The notes: generated by a model from the sequence alone, not told the origin. A DNA stretch of 64,000 nt from an uncultured Eubacteriales bacterium (GCA_902767565.1 CACXHY010000003.1:124001-188000); one strand, 5' to 3'; shown: positions 43,714 to 52,651, numbered from the stretch's first letter. Program-made: numbers and translations.

Positions 43714-45696
43714 ATGATCTATTATGTGGACGCCAAGGCCGGACGGGAAGGAAACGGCAGCAAAGAGATGCCCTTCCGCCGGATCGATGACGCGGCGAAG
43801 ATCGCCGTCGCCGGGGACGAGGTCCTGGTGGCCCCGGGCATCTACCGCGAGACCGTGGCTCCCGTCCACGGCGGAACGGAGGAGCGTCGCATCGTGTACC
43901 GCTCCCTGGAGCCGCTGGGCGCGGTGATCACCGGCGCGGAGGAGCTGACCGGCTGGCGGCGGCACGAGGGCAGCGTGTGGGTGCGCCGGGTGCCCAACGG
44001 CATCTTCGGGCCGTACAATCCCTACACCACCTATGTTTGCGGCGACTGGTACTTCGCGCCGACGGTGCGGCACACCGGCTTGGTCTTCCTGAACGACCGC
44101 ATGATGTACGAGACCGTCAGCCTGGAGGAGTGCGCCGCCGGTCAGCCCGATCCCTGCGCCTGGGATCAGGAGGACGCCCGCTGGCTCTGGTACACCGAGC
44201 AGGACGGGAACGAGACCGTGCTGTACGCCAACTTCCGCGACCTGGATCCCAATGAGCAGAAGGTGGAGTTCACCGTCCGCCGCCGCTGCTTCATGCCGGA
44301 GGAGACGGGGGTGGGATACATCACCGTGTCCGGCTTCGATATCAACAAGGCGGCCACCACCTGGGCGCCGCCGGCCTCCTTCCAGGACGGCATGATCGGC
44401 CCCCACTGGTCGAAGGGCTGGATCATCGAGGACTGCGAGATCTGGGGCAGCCGCTGCTGCGGCATCTCCCTGGGCAAGTACCTCGACCCGGAAAACGACA
44501 TGTACTTCTACCACAGGCACGTCAAGTCCCCCACCCAGATGGAGCGCGACGCGGTGTGCCGGGGCCAGTATCACGGCTGGCTGAAGGAGAAGGTGGGCAG
44601 CCACATCGTCCGCCGCTGCCACATCCACCACTGCGAGCAGACGGGCATCGTGGGCCGCATGGGCGCGGTGTTCTCGGTGATCGAGGACTGCCACATCCAC
44701 CATGTGTGCAACTCCCAGCAGCTGGGCGGCGCAGAGACCGCCGGCATCAAGCTGCACGCGGCCATCGACGTGACCATCCGCCGCAACCACATCCACCACT
44801 GCATCCAGGGCGTGTGGCTGGACTGGGAGGCCCAGGGCGCCCGGGTCACCCGGAACCTCATGCACGACAACACGCCGCCCGCCGGCCGCCCCCACGCCCG
44901 CGGCGCCATGTTCTCCACCGATGTGTTCGTCGAGGTGGGCCACGGTCCGACGCTGATCGACCACAACCTGCTGCTGTCCCCGGTGTCCATCACGATCCCC
45001 AGCGAGGGCATCGCCGTGGTGCACAACCTGGTGCTGGGCGCCTTCGGCCTCATCAACTCCGGCGTGGACAGCGTCATCAACGGCCAGCGGGAGCCCCGCT
45101 ACACCCCCTACCACATCCGCCACCGCACCGAGGTGGCCGGCATGATGACGATCCTGCACGGCGACGACCGGGTGTACAACAACATCTTCGTCCAGCAGTA
45201 CCCCGTGACGCAGCCCGAAAAGACGCCGAAGGACAGCGACTACCAGGTCGTCGGCACCGCGCCCTTCGACATCTTCCCGTCCTATGAGGAGTGGATCTCC
45301 CACTTCATGATGGACCGGGAGCCCGACATGGGCGCTCTCGGCCCGTATCACTTCGGCCATCTCCCCGCCTGGGTGGGCGGCAACGCCTACTTCAACGGGG
45401 CCACGGTCAGCAAACACGACACCACCGGCCTGACAGCGGCGGACCCGGTGACTGTCGCACTGGAGGAGAAGGACGGGGCGTATGTCCTGAAGACCGATCT
45501 CTACCGGCAGCTGAAGGATTTCCGGACCGACATGATCCACTCGGACAAGCTGGGCCTCGCCTTCCAGCCCGAGCAGCGCTTCGAGGACCCCGACGGCACC
45601 GCCATCCTCTTCAACACCGACTACCACGGCGCCCACCGCGGCGCGGACGTCCTCCCCGGCCCCTTCGCGGAGGCCGCGGAGGAGATCGGGGTCTGA
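43714..45696 (+). CDS. right-handed beta-helix enzyme, GH141-like
   Basis: 660 aa, no signal peptide. The N-terminus has the parallel beta-helix entry pattern YVDAKAGREGNGSKEMPF, AGDEVLVAPGIYRETVAP and GGTEERRIVYRSLEP, as in GH141 and DUF1565 proteins. The core shows repeated helix rungs with many His pairs (CHIHHCEQTG, CHIHHVCNSQQ, NHIHHCIQGVW). GH141 members act on fucosylated or xylan-type plant glycans; a pectate-lyase-fold lyase is the alternative. Substrate not determined by sequence reading. SD CAGGAGGGA. Confidence 0.78.
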   Translation: MIYYVDAKAGREGNGSKEMPFRRIDDAAKIAVAGDEVLVAPGIYRETVAPVHGGTEERRIVYRSLEPLGAVITGAEELTGWRRHEGSVWVRRVPNGIFGPYNPYTTYVCGDWYFAPTVRHTGLVFLNDRMMYETVSLEECAAGQPDPCAWDQEDARWLWYTEQDGNETVLYANFRDLDPNEQKVEFTVRRRCFMPEETGVGYITVSGFDINKAATTWAPPASFQDGMIGPHWSKGWIIEDCEIWGSRCCGISLGKYLDPENDMYFYHRHVKSPTQMERDAVCRGQYHGWLKEKVGSHIVRRCHIHHCEQTGIVGRMGAVFSVIEDCHIHHVCNSQQLGGAETAGIKLHAAIDVTIRRNHIHHCIQGVWLDWEAQGARVTRNLMHDNTPPAGRPHARGAMFSTDVFVEVGHGPTLIDHNLLLSPVSITIPSEGIAVVHNLVLGAFGLINSGVDSVINGQREPRYTPYHIRHRTEVAGMMTILHGDDRVYNNIFVQQYPVTQPEKTPKDSDYQVVGTAPFDIFPSYEEWISHFMMDREPDMGALGPYHFGHLPAWVGGNAYFNGATVSKHDTTGLTAADPVTVALEEKDGAYVLKTDLYRQLKDFRTDMIHSDKLGLAFQPEQRFEDPDGTAILFNTDYHGAHRGADVLPGPFAEAAEEIGV

Positions 45697-45724
45697 GCGT
45701 GTCCTCCGCAGAGAAAAGCATACG

Positions 45725-45763
45725 AAATACGGGACGCGGCCGATGGGCTGCGTCCCGTGCTTT
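45725..45763. terminator. bidirectional terminator between convergent glycan genes
   Basis: ACGGGACGC...GCC at 45729-45741 pairs with the complementary GCGTCCCGT side ending at 45758, flanked by AAAT and CTTTAT. Confidence 0.75.
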
Positions 45764-45774
45764 ATGTGCTGCTG

Positions 45775-48249
45775 TTATCCCTCGTAGCGGAGCGACTGCA
45801 GGATCACCCGGATGCCCCTCGCGGCGCAGTCCAGCAGGTCCTGCTTCGTCAGCGAGCCGTCGGCCAGCGCGGCGCGGATGGTGTCGTGGTCGAAGCCCTC
45901 GCCGGGCATGGTCCAGTCGTTGCCGGCCTTCACGCAGCCCGCTGCGGTGCAGTTTTCGCTGTAGGTGGTGTGCCAGTCGGTCATGATGACGCCCTTGAAG
46001 CCGAACTCGTTGCGCGCGGCCTTGGTGCATAGGTCGTGGCTGTTGGCCGCGTGGACGCCGTTGACCAGGTTGTAGCTGGTCATGATGGACAGGGGCTGGC
46101 TGTCGCGGATGGCGATGCCGAAGCCGCGCAGGTAGATCTCCCGCAGGGCGCGCTCGCTGAGGATGCTGTCGGAGCCCGTGCGGTTGTCCTCCTGGTTGTT
46201 GCAGGCGTAGTGCTTGATGGTGGTGCCGCAGCCCGGGTGCTTCTGCACGCCGTCGGTCATGGCCGCCGCCATCTTGCCGGAGAGGACGGGATCCTCGCTG
46301 TAGTACTCGAAGTTGCGCCCGCAGAGGGGATTGCGGTGGATGTTCATGCCCGGGGCCAGCCACAGGGTCACGTTCATGCGCTCCATCTCGTCGCCCACCG
46401 CGTCGCCGCAGGCCTTCAGCACCTCGGGATCCCAGGACTGGGACAGGAGGGAGCCCACGGGGATGGCGGTGCAGTACTGGTAGCGGCGGTCGCCCTCGGG
46501 CTCGCCGGTGGCGAAGAAGCCGTGCTCGATGCTCAGCAGGAAGCCCGTCCGCTGCGGCGCGCCGTCCTTGATATAGCACACCGGGCTGAGGCGCAGCCCC
46601 GCCGGGCCGTCTGCCAGCACGATGTTGGCGACGCCCTTGTCCAGCGCGGCGCCGGAGGTCTCGGCGGCGGAACCGGGAACCGCGGAGCCCGCAGCGCCGA
46701 TGATGCTGCCCTGGCCCTTGGCGGGATCGCCGGTGGCCATGAAGACCAACTGGTCGTCCGTCAGGGTCTCCGCGAGCGCGTAGGCCTCATCCCCGGACTC
46801 GTCGGGGTTGCCGTAGGTGTAGGTCACGGTCTCCACGCCGGAGAGGTCCCAGGGGATGACCGCGCCGCCGGCTGCCGGGATCGCGGCGGCCAGGGCGGCC
46901 CGCTTCTCCGGGTCGGGCTTCAGGGTGTCGATGGTCTCCTGCGGCGGGCAGATGTGGGCGCACTCGGCCAGCACCTTGCGCTCGGCCACCTCCAGCCAGC
47001 CGTACACCCTGCTGTCCCGGAGGGAATCGCCCACGCACACGCCGACGCGGCCGGCGGGGACCACCCACGCGCCGTGATGCTCGCAGAAGGAGGCGGCGTC
47101 CCCGGGGCTGACGGTCATGGCGACCTCGCAGCTCTCGCCGGGCTTCAGCATGGGCGTCTTCGCGAAAGCGGCCAGACGGCGGAGCTCACGGCCCATGCGC
47201 ATGTCGGGCAGCAGCAGATAGGTCTGCGCCACCTCGCGGCCCTCCCGGTCGCCGGTGTTCGTCACTTTGGCGGTGACCCGGACCTGTCCCTTGCCGAGGG
47301 CCTCGATCTTCACATCGCCGACGGCGAAGTCGGTGTAGCCCAGGCCCTCGCCGAAGCCGAACCGCGGCGCCACGCCGAAGGTGTCGAAGTACCGGTAGCC
47401 CACGTAGATGTCCTCGCCGTACACTTCCCGGGTGACATCGCCGCTGCGGTGGGAGAAGGTCCCGGCGTTGGGATAGTCCTCGAAGCGCACGGCCCAGGTG
47501 TTGGTCAGCTTGCCGGTCACCGGCACGTCGCCGCAGAGCACGTCGGCCACGGCGTTCCCGCCCTCCATGCCGGGCTGGCCCACCAGCATGACGGCCTTGA
47601 TGCCGGGCTCCCGGTCCAGCACGCTCAGATCCACCTGGCCGCCCACGTTCAGCAGCAGGACCACCTTCGGATAGGTGGCGCACAGGTCGTGCAGCTGCCG
47701 CTCTTCCTCGTCCGTCAGATAGTAGTCGCCCTTCACGGCGTGGCGGTCGGCGCCCTCACCGGCGATGCGGCTCAGCACATAGACGGCGGTGTCGGTCTCC
47801 GGGTCGGAGGCGGGGATGGGGCCGCCCGCGGGCATCACGAAAGCATGGTGGGAGTAGGCCACGAAGAACTGGCCCGGCCGTTCGGCATCCTCCTTCAGGA
47901 TCGCGTCGCGCCAGGCGATGCGGGAGTCCAGGTATGCCTTGTCCGCGTCCCGGAGCCAGTCCGCGCTGGTGAGCACGAAGCCGGCGTTCTCCATGCCCTT
48001 CGCGATGGAGATGTCGTAGCGCTCGTTCACGTCGCCGGAGCCGGTGCCGCCCTTGATGGTCTGTACCGCGCCGACGCCGTACAGGGCGACCTTGCCGCCC
48101 TTCTTCAGCGGCAGCACACGGTCCTCGTTCTTCAGCAGGACAAAGCCCGCGGCGGCGGCTTTCCTGGCCACTTCCGCGTGCAGGGGTTCCCAGGATTGGA
48201 CCGCGTCGGTCTCAAAGCCGGGCAGGGGCATGGGCTTGATGGTGCGCAT
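45775..48249 (-). CDS. GH3 beta-glucosidase-like enzyme with permuted domain order
   Basis: 824 aa, no signal peptide. The domain order is reversed relative to most GH3 enzymes: the GH3 C-terminal domain comes first (about 25-310, from AGFVLLKNEDRVLPL), then a fibronectin-III-like domain (about 320-415), and the catalytic TIM-like domain last (about 500-820). The nucleophile is D758 in GVIMTDWHTT; the substrate loop KHYACNNQE is present. The permuted form is known from rumen and clostridial beta-glucosidases. Acts on imported beta-linked oligosaccharides (inference). SD GAGGAGGAG. Confidence 0.92.
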   Translation of the reverse strand: MRTIKPMPLPGFETDAVQSWEPLHAEVARKAAAAGFVLLKNEDRVLPLKKGGKVALYGVGAVQTIKGGTGSGDVNERYDISIAKGMENAGFVLTSADWLRDADKAYLDSRIAWRDAILKEDAERPGQFFVAYSHHAFVMPAGGPIPASDPETDTAVYVLSRIAGEGADRHAVKGDYYLTDEEERQLHDLCATYPKVVLLLNVGGQVDLSVLDREPGIKAVMLVGQPGMEGGNAVADVLCGDVPVTGKLTNTWAVRFEDYPNAGTFSHRSGDVTREVYGEDIYVGYRYFDTFGVAPRFGFGEGLGYTDFAVGDVKIEALGKGQVRVTAKVTNTGDREGREVAQTYLLLPDMRMGRELRRLAAFAKTPMLKPGESCEVAMTVSPGDAASFCEHHGAWVVPAGRVGVCVGDSLRDSRVYGWLEVAERKVLAECAHICPPQETIDTLKPDPEKRAALAAAIPAAGGAVIPWDLSGVETVTYTYGNPDESGDEAYALAETLTDDQLVFMATGDPAKGQGSIIGAAGSAVPGSAAETSGAALDKGVANIVLADGPAGLRLSPVCYIKDGAPQRTGFLLSIEHGFFATGEPEGDRRYQYCTAIPVGSLLSQSWDPEVLKACGDAVGDEMERMNVTLWLAPGMNIHRNPLCGRNFEYYSEDPVLSGKMAAAMTDGVQKHPGCGTTIKHYACNNQEDNRTGSDSILSERALREIYLRGFGIAIRDSQPLSIMTSYNLVNGVHAANSHDLCTKAARNEFGFKGVIMTDWHTTYSENCTAAGCVKAGNDWTMPGEGFDHDTIRAALADGSLTKQDLLDCAARGIRVILQSLRYEG

Positions 48250-48355
48250 GGGGGATCTCCTCCTCGTGATGGTCCTGTCAGCGTATACGAAACACGTGTC
48301 CGTATCCCGTCGCCGTACTGATTCGCCCCGGAGGGCGGATATTCCTTCTTCACGG

Positions 48356-48405
48356 AAAAAAAGACCGCAGGCTTTCCGCGGAGCGGGAAGCGGCTTTCGG
48401 TCGGT
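48356..48405 (-). terminator. second terminator of the pepF operon
   Basis: Minus strand: stem GACCG...CGGTC with internal GC pairing (48363-48402), followed by seven Ts. It backs up the terminator at 48411-48450 and insulates the GH3 gene, which is on the same strand. Confidence 0.75.
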
Positions 48406-48410
48406 GCCGG

Positions 48411-48450
48411 AAAAAAGATCCCCCTCCCGCGCGGGGAAGGGGACAGGGGA
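48411..48450 (-). terminator. first terminator of the pepF operon
   Basis: Minus strand: GATCCCC...CCCCTTCCC pairs with GGGAGGGGGATC around a CGCGC loop, followed by TTTTTT at 48411-48416 (read in reverse). Confidence 0.8.
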
Positions 48451-48489
48451 TCGGGTCCTGGCAAATGCCGGGCGGACGCAGGCGCGGGG

Positions 48490-48849
48490 TCAGTCGTCGT
48501 CCTGCACCAGGCCCCGGTAGGCCAGGTAGGCCTGCTGGGCGTCCATGAAGTCGTCCACCAGCGAAGCGGCTTTCACCGCCTGCTCCGGGCTCAGGCCGTT
48601 GCGGGCGGCCAGCTCCTCCACGATGCTCTCGAAGGCATCGTCCTCTTCGTAGTATTGGTCGCCGGCGCTGCCGTCCTCCGCCAGCACGCCCGTGCGGTGC
48701 ATGAAGGCGATGTCGGCGTCGATGGCCTGCAGGATCAGCTTCTCGATCATCCCGTCCAGGGAGGGATGGTCCTTCCGGTTGATGCGGCGCAGGATGAAGG
48801 CCAGGGCCTCGTCCCGGTCGTAGCCCAGCATGACGGGTCCGTCGCTCAC
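48490..48849 (-). CDS. small helical hypothetical protein coupled to pepF
   Basis: 119 aa from GTG at 48847-48849, which overlaps the pepF stop (GTGA). The 96 codons of open frame upstream are only a shadow of pepF. An ATG six codons in (48831) is the alternative start. Predominantly alpha-helical, acidic at the C-terminus (LVQDDD); contains YDRDEALAFILRRINRKDHP and AARNGLSPEQAVKAA. No signal peptide, no membrane segment, family not recognised. Confidence 0.65.
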   Translation of the reverse strand: MSDGPVMLGYDRDEALAFILRRINRKDHPSLDGMIEKLILQAIDADIAFMHRTGVLAEDGSAGDQYYEEDDAFESIVEELAARNGLSPEQAVKAASLVDDFMDAQQAYLAYRGLVQDDD

Positions 48850-50639
48850 AGCTTTGCCACCGCCTCTTTGAACTGATCCAGCGTGCTGCGGAACACGCTC
48901 ATGGCCCTGCGGATGGGCTCGGGGGAGGACATGTCCACCCCGGCCAGCTTCAGGGCGTCGATGGGGGAGACGGAGCATCCGGCGGACAGGAACTTCCGGT
49001 AATCCTTCACCGCGGCCTCGCCCTCGGTCAGGATGCGCTCCGACAGGGTGACGGCGGCGCACAGGCCCGTGGCGTAGACGTACACGTAGTAGGCGTTGTA
49101 GAAGTGGGGGATGCGCATCCACTCGTTGGCGATCCACTCGTCCACCTCGCAGGCCCCGCCGTAATAGGTCCGGTTCAGCTCGTAATAGGCCTTCGACAGG
49201 GTCTCCCGGGTCAGGGGCTCGCCGCTCTCCTCCATGGTGTGGGCGATGCGCTCGAACTCGGCGAACATGGTCTGCCGGAAGCAGGTCGTGCGGAACTGCT
49301 CCAGGAAGTGGTTCAGCAGGAAGGCCTGGGCCTTCGGATCCGTGAAGGTGTCCAGCAGGTGGCGCAGCATCACGGCCTCGTTGCAGATGGAGGCCACCTC
49401 CGCCACGAACAGGCTGTAGTCCGCCTTGGGCAGGGGCTGGTTCGTGTTGGAGTAGAAGGAGTGCATGCTGTGGCCCAGCTCATGGGCGATGGTGAAGGCG
49501 CTGTCCAGGTTGTCGTTGTGGTTCAGCAGCACATAGGGGTGCACGTGGCGCAGGTCGCCCGCGGAAAAGGCGCCGCTGGACTTGCCCACGGCGGGATAGA
49601 CGTCGATCCAGCCGCCGGTGCGGGCTTCCCGCAGCTTGGCCAGATAGTCCTCGCCCATGGGCTTCAGGCCCTCCAGCACCAGGTCGAAGGCCTTCTCGTA
49701 GGGCATCTCCATGGTGTAGTCCGGGATCAGCGGGCAGTACAGGTCATACATGTGGAGCTCGTCCACGCCCAGCAGCCTCTTCCGGGTCTCCAGATAGTCC
49801 TGCAGGATGGGCAGGGACTCGTGGATCACGGCGATGAGGTTGTCATACACCGCCCGGGGGATCTCCAGGGGATCCATGGCCGCGTCCAGGGCGTCCCTGT
49901 AGCCGCGGGCGGCCGCGACGGCGCAGTCGTTCTTCACGGACCCGGCGTAGGTGGAGGCGATGGTGCTGCCGAAGGCCCCGTAGCCCAGCATGATCTTCTC
50001 GAAGGACTGCCGGCGCAGCTCCCGGTCGGGGGACTCCCGGAAGGCGCCCCAGGTGCCGTCCGTCAGGGGCTCGGTGCTGCCGTCGGGGAGCACCATGTCC
50101 GGGAACTTCATGTCCACGTTGGTCAGCATGTCATAGGTGTTGCCGGAGGCGCCCAGCACCTCGCCCATGGAGGCCAGCAGGCGCTCCTCACGCTTGCTCA
50201 GCATATGGGGCTTGCGGCGCAGCAGGCCTTTCAGGTAGACGTCGTAGTCCGCCATCGCCGGGTCGCCGATGAGCTCCCGCAGCACGCCCTCGTCCAGCTC
50301 CAGCAGCTCGGGCTCCAGGAAGGCGCCCGCGGCGGAGGCCTTCGTGATCAGGGACATGGCCTTCATGTACATGGCCTGCGCCTGGGGGTCGCCGTTGTCC
50401 CCCTCCCGGGAGAGGAAGGCGTATTCGATGACGGGCATCAGCTCATCCTGGAAGTCGAAGTTCGCGCGGATGGCGGCCCGGGGATCCTCCGCCACCTTCC
50501 CCTCATAGGCCGCGAAGGTCTCCACCTTCGCCTCGCAGGCTTTCAGCGCCTGCTCCCAGGCCTCGGGGCCGGCAAAAATGTGGGACAGGTCCCAGCGGTA
50601 TTTGGGATCGATCTCGCTGCGGGTGGGCAGTTTGGCCAT
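48846..50639 (-). CDS. pepF: oligoendopeptidase F
   Basis: 597 aa, standard length for M3 family PepF. The zinc site is H386-E387-x-x-H390 in AHELGHSMHSFYS. The N-terminal KYRWDLSHIFAGPEAWE and C-terminal YVYATGLCAAVTLSE are typical. A cytoplasmic metallopeptidase degrading short peptides, including leader and signal-peptide remnants. SD AAGGAGG. It sits 47 nt downstream of the DtxR-type gene. Confidence 0.96.
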   Translation of the reverse strand: MAKLPTRSEIDPKYRWDLSHIFAGPEAWEQALKACEAKVETFAAYEGKVAEDPRAAIRANFDFQDELMPVIEYAFLSREGDNGDPQAQAMYMKAMSLITKASAAGAFLEPELLELDEGVLRELIGDPAMADYDVYLKGLLRRKPHMLSKREERLLASMGEVLGASGNTYDMLTNVDMKFPDMVLPDGSTEPLTDGTWGAFRESPDRELRRQSFEKIMLGYGAFGSTIASTYAGSVKNDCAVAAARGYRDALDAAMDPLEIPRAVYDNLIAVIHESLPILQDYLETRKRLLGVDELHMYDLYCPLIPDYTMEMPYEKAFDLVLEGLKPMGEDYLAKLREARTGGWIDVYPAVGKSSGAFSAGDLRHVHPYVLLNHNDNLDSAFTIAHELGHSMHSFYSNTNQPLPKADYSLFVAEVASICNEAVMLRHLLDTFTDPKAQAFLLNHFLEQFRTTCFRQTMFAEFERIAHTMEESGEPLTRETLSKAYYELNRTYYGGACEVDEWIANEWMRIPHFYNAYYVYVYATGLCAAVTLSERILTEGEAAVKDYRKFLSAGCSVSPIDALKLAGVDMSSPEPIRRAMSVFRSTLDQFKEAVAKL

Positions 50640-50686
50640 GTCAGAACCTCCTTGTCATGTCATGATCGCTGTGTAAGGGGCAGGGG

Positions 50687-51070
50687 TCACAGCTGCATCT
50701 CGCCGTGGTTCCGGCGGAGCCAGTCCCGCAGCGCGGAGAAGGTCTCCTCCGAGACGGAATGCTCCATCCCGCAGGCATCTTCCTCCGCCACCTCGGGCGG
50801 TACGCCGATGGCGGTGAAAAAGCCGGTGAGGAAGCGGTGCCGGCTGAGGACGCCGCGGGCCACGGCCAGTCCCTTCTCGGTCAGCTGCACCGTCCCGTCG
50901 TTCTCCCGGGCGATGGAGCCGTCGTCCTCCAGATTGCGCAGGGCCACGGACACGCTGGGCTTGGAGAACCCCAGGTGCTGGGCGATGTCGATGGCGCGGC
51001 AGGAGCCCTTCTCCTGCTGGATCATCAGGACGGCCTCGAGATAGTCCTCAACGGATCGGGTGTGTTTCAC
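50687..51070 (-). CDS. DtxR/MntR family metal-dependent regulator
   Basis: 127 aa from GTG at 51068-51070 with GGGAGGA 8 nt upstream; the longer frame would begin upstream of its own promoter. N-terminal winged helix (SVEDYLEAVLMIQQEKG, GFSKPSVSVALRNLEDDG) and a dimerisation domain with metal-ligand candidates (CGMEHSVSEET). The short form without SH3 domain resembles MntR or the small clostridial IdeR-like proteins. Probably represses manganese or iron uptake genes elsewhere. Likely autoregulated through the dyad next to its -10 box. Confidence 0.88.
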   Translation of the reverse strand: MKHTRSVEDYLEAVLMIQQEKGSCRAIDIAQHLGFSKPSVSVALRNLEDDGSIARENDGTVQLTEKGLAVARGVLSRHRFLTGFFTAIGVPPEVAEEDACGMEHSVSEETFSALRDWLRRNHGEMQL

Positions 51071-51095
51071 GGCGTCTTCCTCCCGGCAGCGTACT

Positions 51096-51115
51096 GAGGT
51101 AGCATTGACTAACTC
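51096..51115. promoter_or_regulatory. candidate DtxR-family operator
   Basis: A 20-bp imperfect palindrome with outer arms GAG-TAG...CTA-CTC, directly abutting the -10 box of the DtxR gene. Position and symmetry fit autorepression. It does not match the B. subtilis MntR or corynebacterial DtxR boxes closely, so the specificity is unknown. Confidence 0.5.
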
Positions 51116-51144
51116 ATTATAGCCCGGAGCGGTCCGTTTGTCAA
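51116..51144 (-). promoter_or_regulatory. consensus promoter of the DtxR-type gene
   Basis: Minus strand: perfect -35 TTGACA (51139-51144), 17-nt spacer, perfect -10 TATAAT (51116-51121). The -35 overlaps the last codons of rluD. Confidence 0.88.
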
Positions 51145-52103
51145 TCCGTTCCGCCGCCGGATCCGGCACAAGGCAGGGCGAGCCAGTCCTCGTCCGGCAG
51201 GCCGCCCGTCCGCAGTCCCCTCCGGAAGTCCTCCGGGATGGGGGCGGCGAAGCGCATGCGCTCGCCCGTGCGGGGATGGTCGAAGGCCAGGGTGCGGGCG
51301 TGGAGCATGAGCCGCGGGACCTTCAGCCCCCGGGGGAGGCCGTAGATGGGGTCCCCGCACACGGGATGGCCGAGGGACTGCAGGTGCACCCGGATCTGGT
51401 GGGTGCGTCCGGTGAGGATGTGCACGTCCAGCAGGGTGCACCGGCTGCCCCGGGCAAGGACGCGCCATTCCGTCACGGCCTCCCGCCCCGCCGGGTCGAC
51501 GGCCATCTTCTTGCGGTCCTTCTTTGACCGGGCGATGGCCTTGTCCACGCGGCCGGCATCCTCGCGGAATTCCCCCTCCGCCAGGGCCAGGTAGTGCTTC
51601 TCCATGGTGCGGGCCTGCAGCTGTTCGCTGAGCTTCCGCTGGGCGGCGTCGTTCTTGGCCGTCAGCAGCAGGCCCGAGGTGTCCTTGTCCAGCCGGTGGA
51701 CGATGCCCGGCCGGGTCTCGCCCCCGATGCCGCTGAGCCGGTCCAGGGCGGAGAGCAGGGCGTTGACCAGGGTGCCGCTCTCGTTGCCCGGGGCGGGGTG
51801 CACCACCATGCCGCAGGGCTTCACCACCACGGCCAGGTCCGCGTCCTGATAGAGGATGGTGAGGGGGATCTCCTCGGCCTGCGGGACCGCGGGCTTCGGC
51901 GCGGGCACGGTCAGCGCGATCTCCGCGCCGGCTTTGGGCGTCAGTCCCGGCCGGGTCTCGGTGCTGCCGTTCACCGCGCAGCGGCCGTCCCCGATCAGCG
52001 CCGCCGCCCGGGACCGGGACAGGCCCCCGGCCTCCGCGAGCAGCACGTCCAGCCGCCTGCCGTCCGCCACGGCCCGGATGATCCGTTCGGTTGCTTCACT
52101 CAT
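51141..52103 (-). CDS. rluD: RluD/RluA family 23S rRNA pseudouridine synthase
   Basis: 320 aa. An S4-like RNA-binding domain at 1-70 (RRLDVLLAEAGGLSRSRAAALI), then the synthase domain with HRLDKDTSG (catalytic D139) and GRTHQIRVHLQSLGHPV. Isomerises uridines in helix 69 of 23S rRNA if it is true RluD. Overlaps the 3' end of lspA by 8 nt, the lspA-rluD pairing that is common in Firmicutes. Confidence 0.95.
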   Translation of the reverse strand: MSEATERIIRAVADGRRLDVLLAEAGGLSRSRAAALIGDGRCAVNGSTETRPGLTPKAGAEIALTVPAPKPAVPQAEEIPLTILYQDADLAVVVKPCGMVVHPAPGNESGTLVNALLSALDRLSGIGGETRPGIVHRLDKDTSGLLLTAKNDAAQRKLSEQLQARTMEKHYLALAEGEFREDAGRVDKAIARSKKDRKKMAVDPAGREAVTEWRVLARGSRCTLLDVHILTGRTHQIRVHLQSLGHPVCGDPIYGLPRGLKVPRLMLHARTLAFDHPRTGERMRFAAPIPEDFRRGLRTGGLPDEDWLALPCAGSGGGTD

Positions 52104-52548
52104 TGCGTTTCTCCCATTCGGCGGGCCGGATCAGCAGGGACAGGATCATCAGCCCGCAGCCCACCGTCAGCGCCGTGTCCGCCACGTTGAAGACGGCGAA
52201 GCGGAACAGCAGGATCTCGATCATGTCGATGACGTGGCCCTCGATGACGCGGCTCAGCAGGTTGGACACCGCCCCGCCCAGGATCAGCATGGCGCCGGTC
52301 TTCGAGAGCGTGCCGAGCCTGCAGCGGCGCAGCAGCAGGGCGCCGGCGGCGAGGATCGCGGCGCTCAGCCCGACGGTCAGCCAGGGCATGCCGCTGAAGA
52401 GGCTGAAGGCCACGCCGGTGTTCCGGGCCAGCCGCAGGCCGATCACCCCCGGGATCAGGGGCACGGCCTCCGTCAGGGACAGGGCCAGCCGCTTGGTGAT
52501 CTGGTCAGCGGCCAGCACCGCCAGCGCGATCCAGGCGTAATTCAGCAT
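52096..52548 (-). CDS. lspA: signal peptidase II (lipoprotein)
   Basis: 150 aa from the ATG at 52546-52548 (SD AAAGGAG). Four membrane helices. DQITK near 22, NTGVAFSLF, and both catalytic aspartates: HVIDMIE and FNVADTALTVG. Oddity: the usual GGAxGNxxDR stretch reads GGAVSNLLSR, replacing the conserved Gly and Asp by Ser. The catalytic pair remains, so activity is likely. Cleaves lipoprotein signal peptides at the membrane. Confidence 0.93.
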   Translation of the reverse strand: MLNYAWIALAVLAADQITKRLALSLTEAVPLIPGVIGLRLARNTGVAFSLFSGMPWLTVGLSAAILAAGALLLRRCRLGTLSKTGAMLILGGAVSNLLSRVIEGHVIDMIEILLFRFAVFNVADTALTVGCGLMILSLLIRPAEWEKRNE

Positions 52549-52589
52549 GGGGCTCCTTTCCGCGGCGGGGCCCGGCGCCCGATTCCTCA

Positions 52590-52618
52590 TTGACAGGCAC
52601 CGGCCCGGCGGCTATAAT
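52590..52618 (+). promoter_or_regulatory. consensus promoter of ridA
   Basis: Perfect -35 TTGACA (52590-52595) and -10 TATAAT (52613-52618), 17-nt spacer. Divergent from lspA. Confidence 0.9.
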
Positions 52619-52651
52619 CCTCCGTGAGTTCTCGGCAAAGGAGAGATCGGC

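Noticed and set aside
46036-48321. 761-aa open frame antisense to the GH3 gene
   Set aside because: Same reason: antisense shadow in GC-rich DNA with no recognisable domain.
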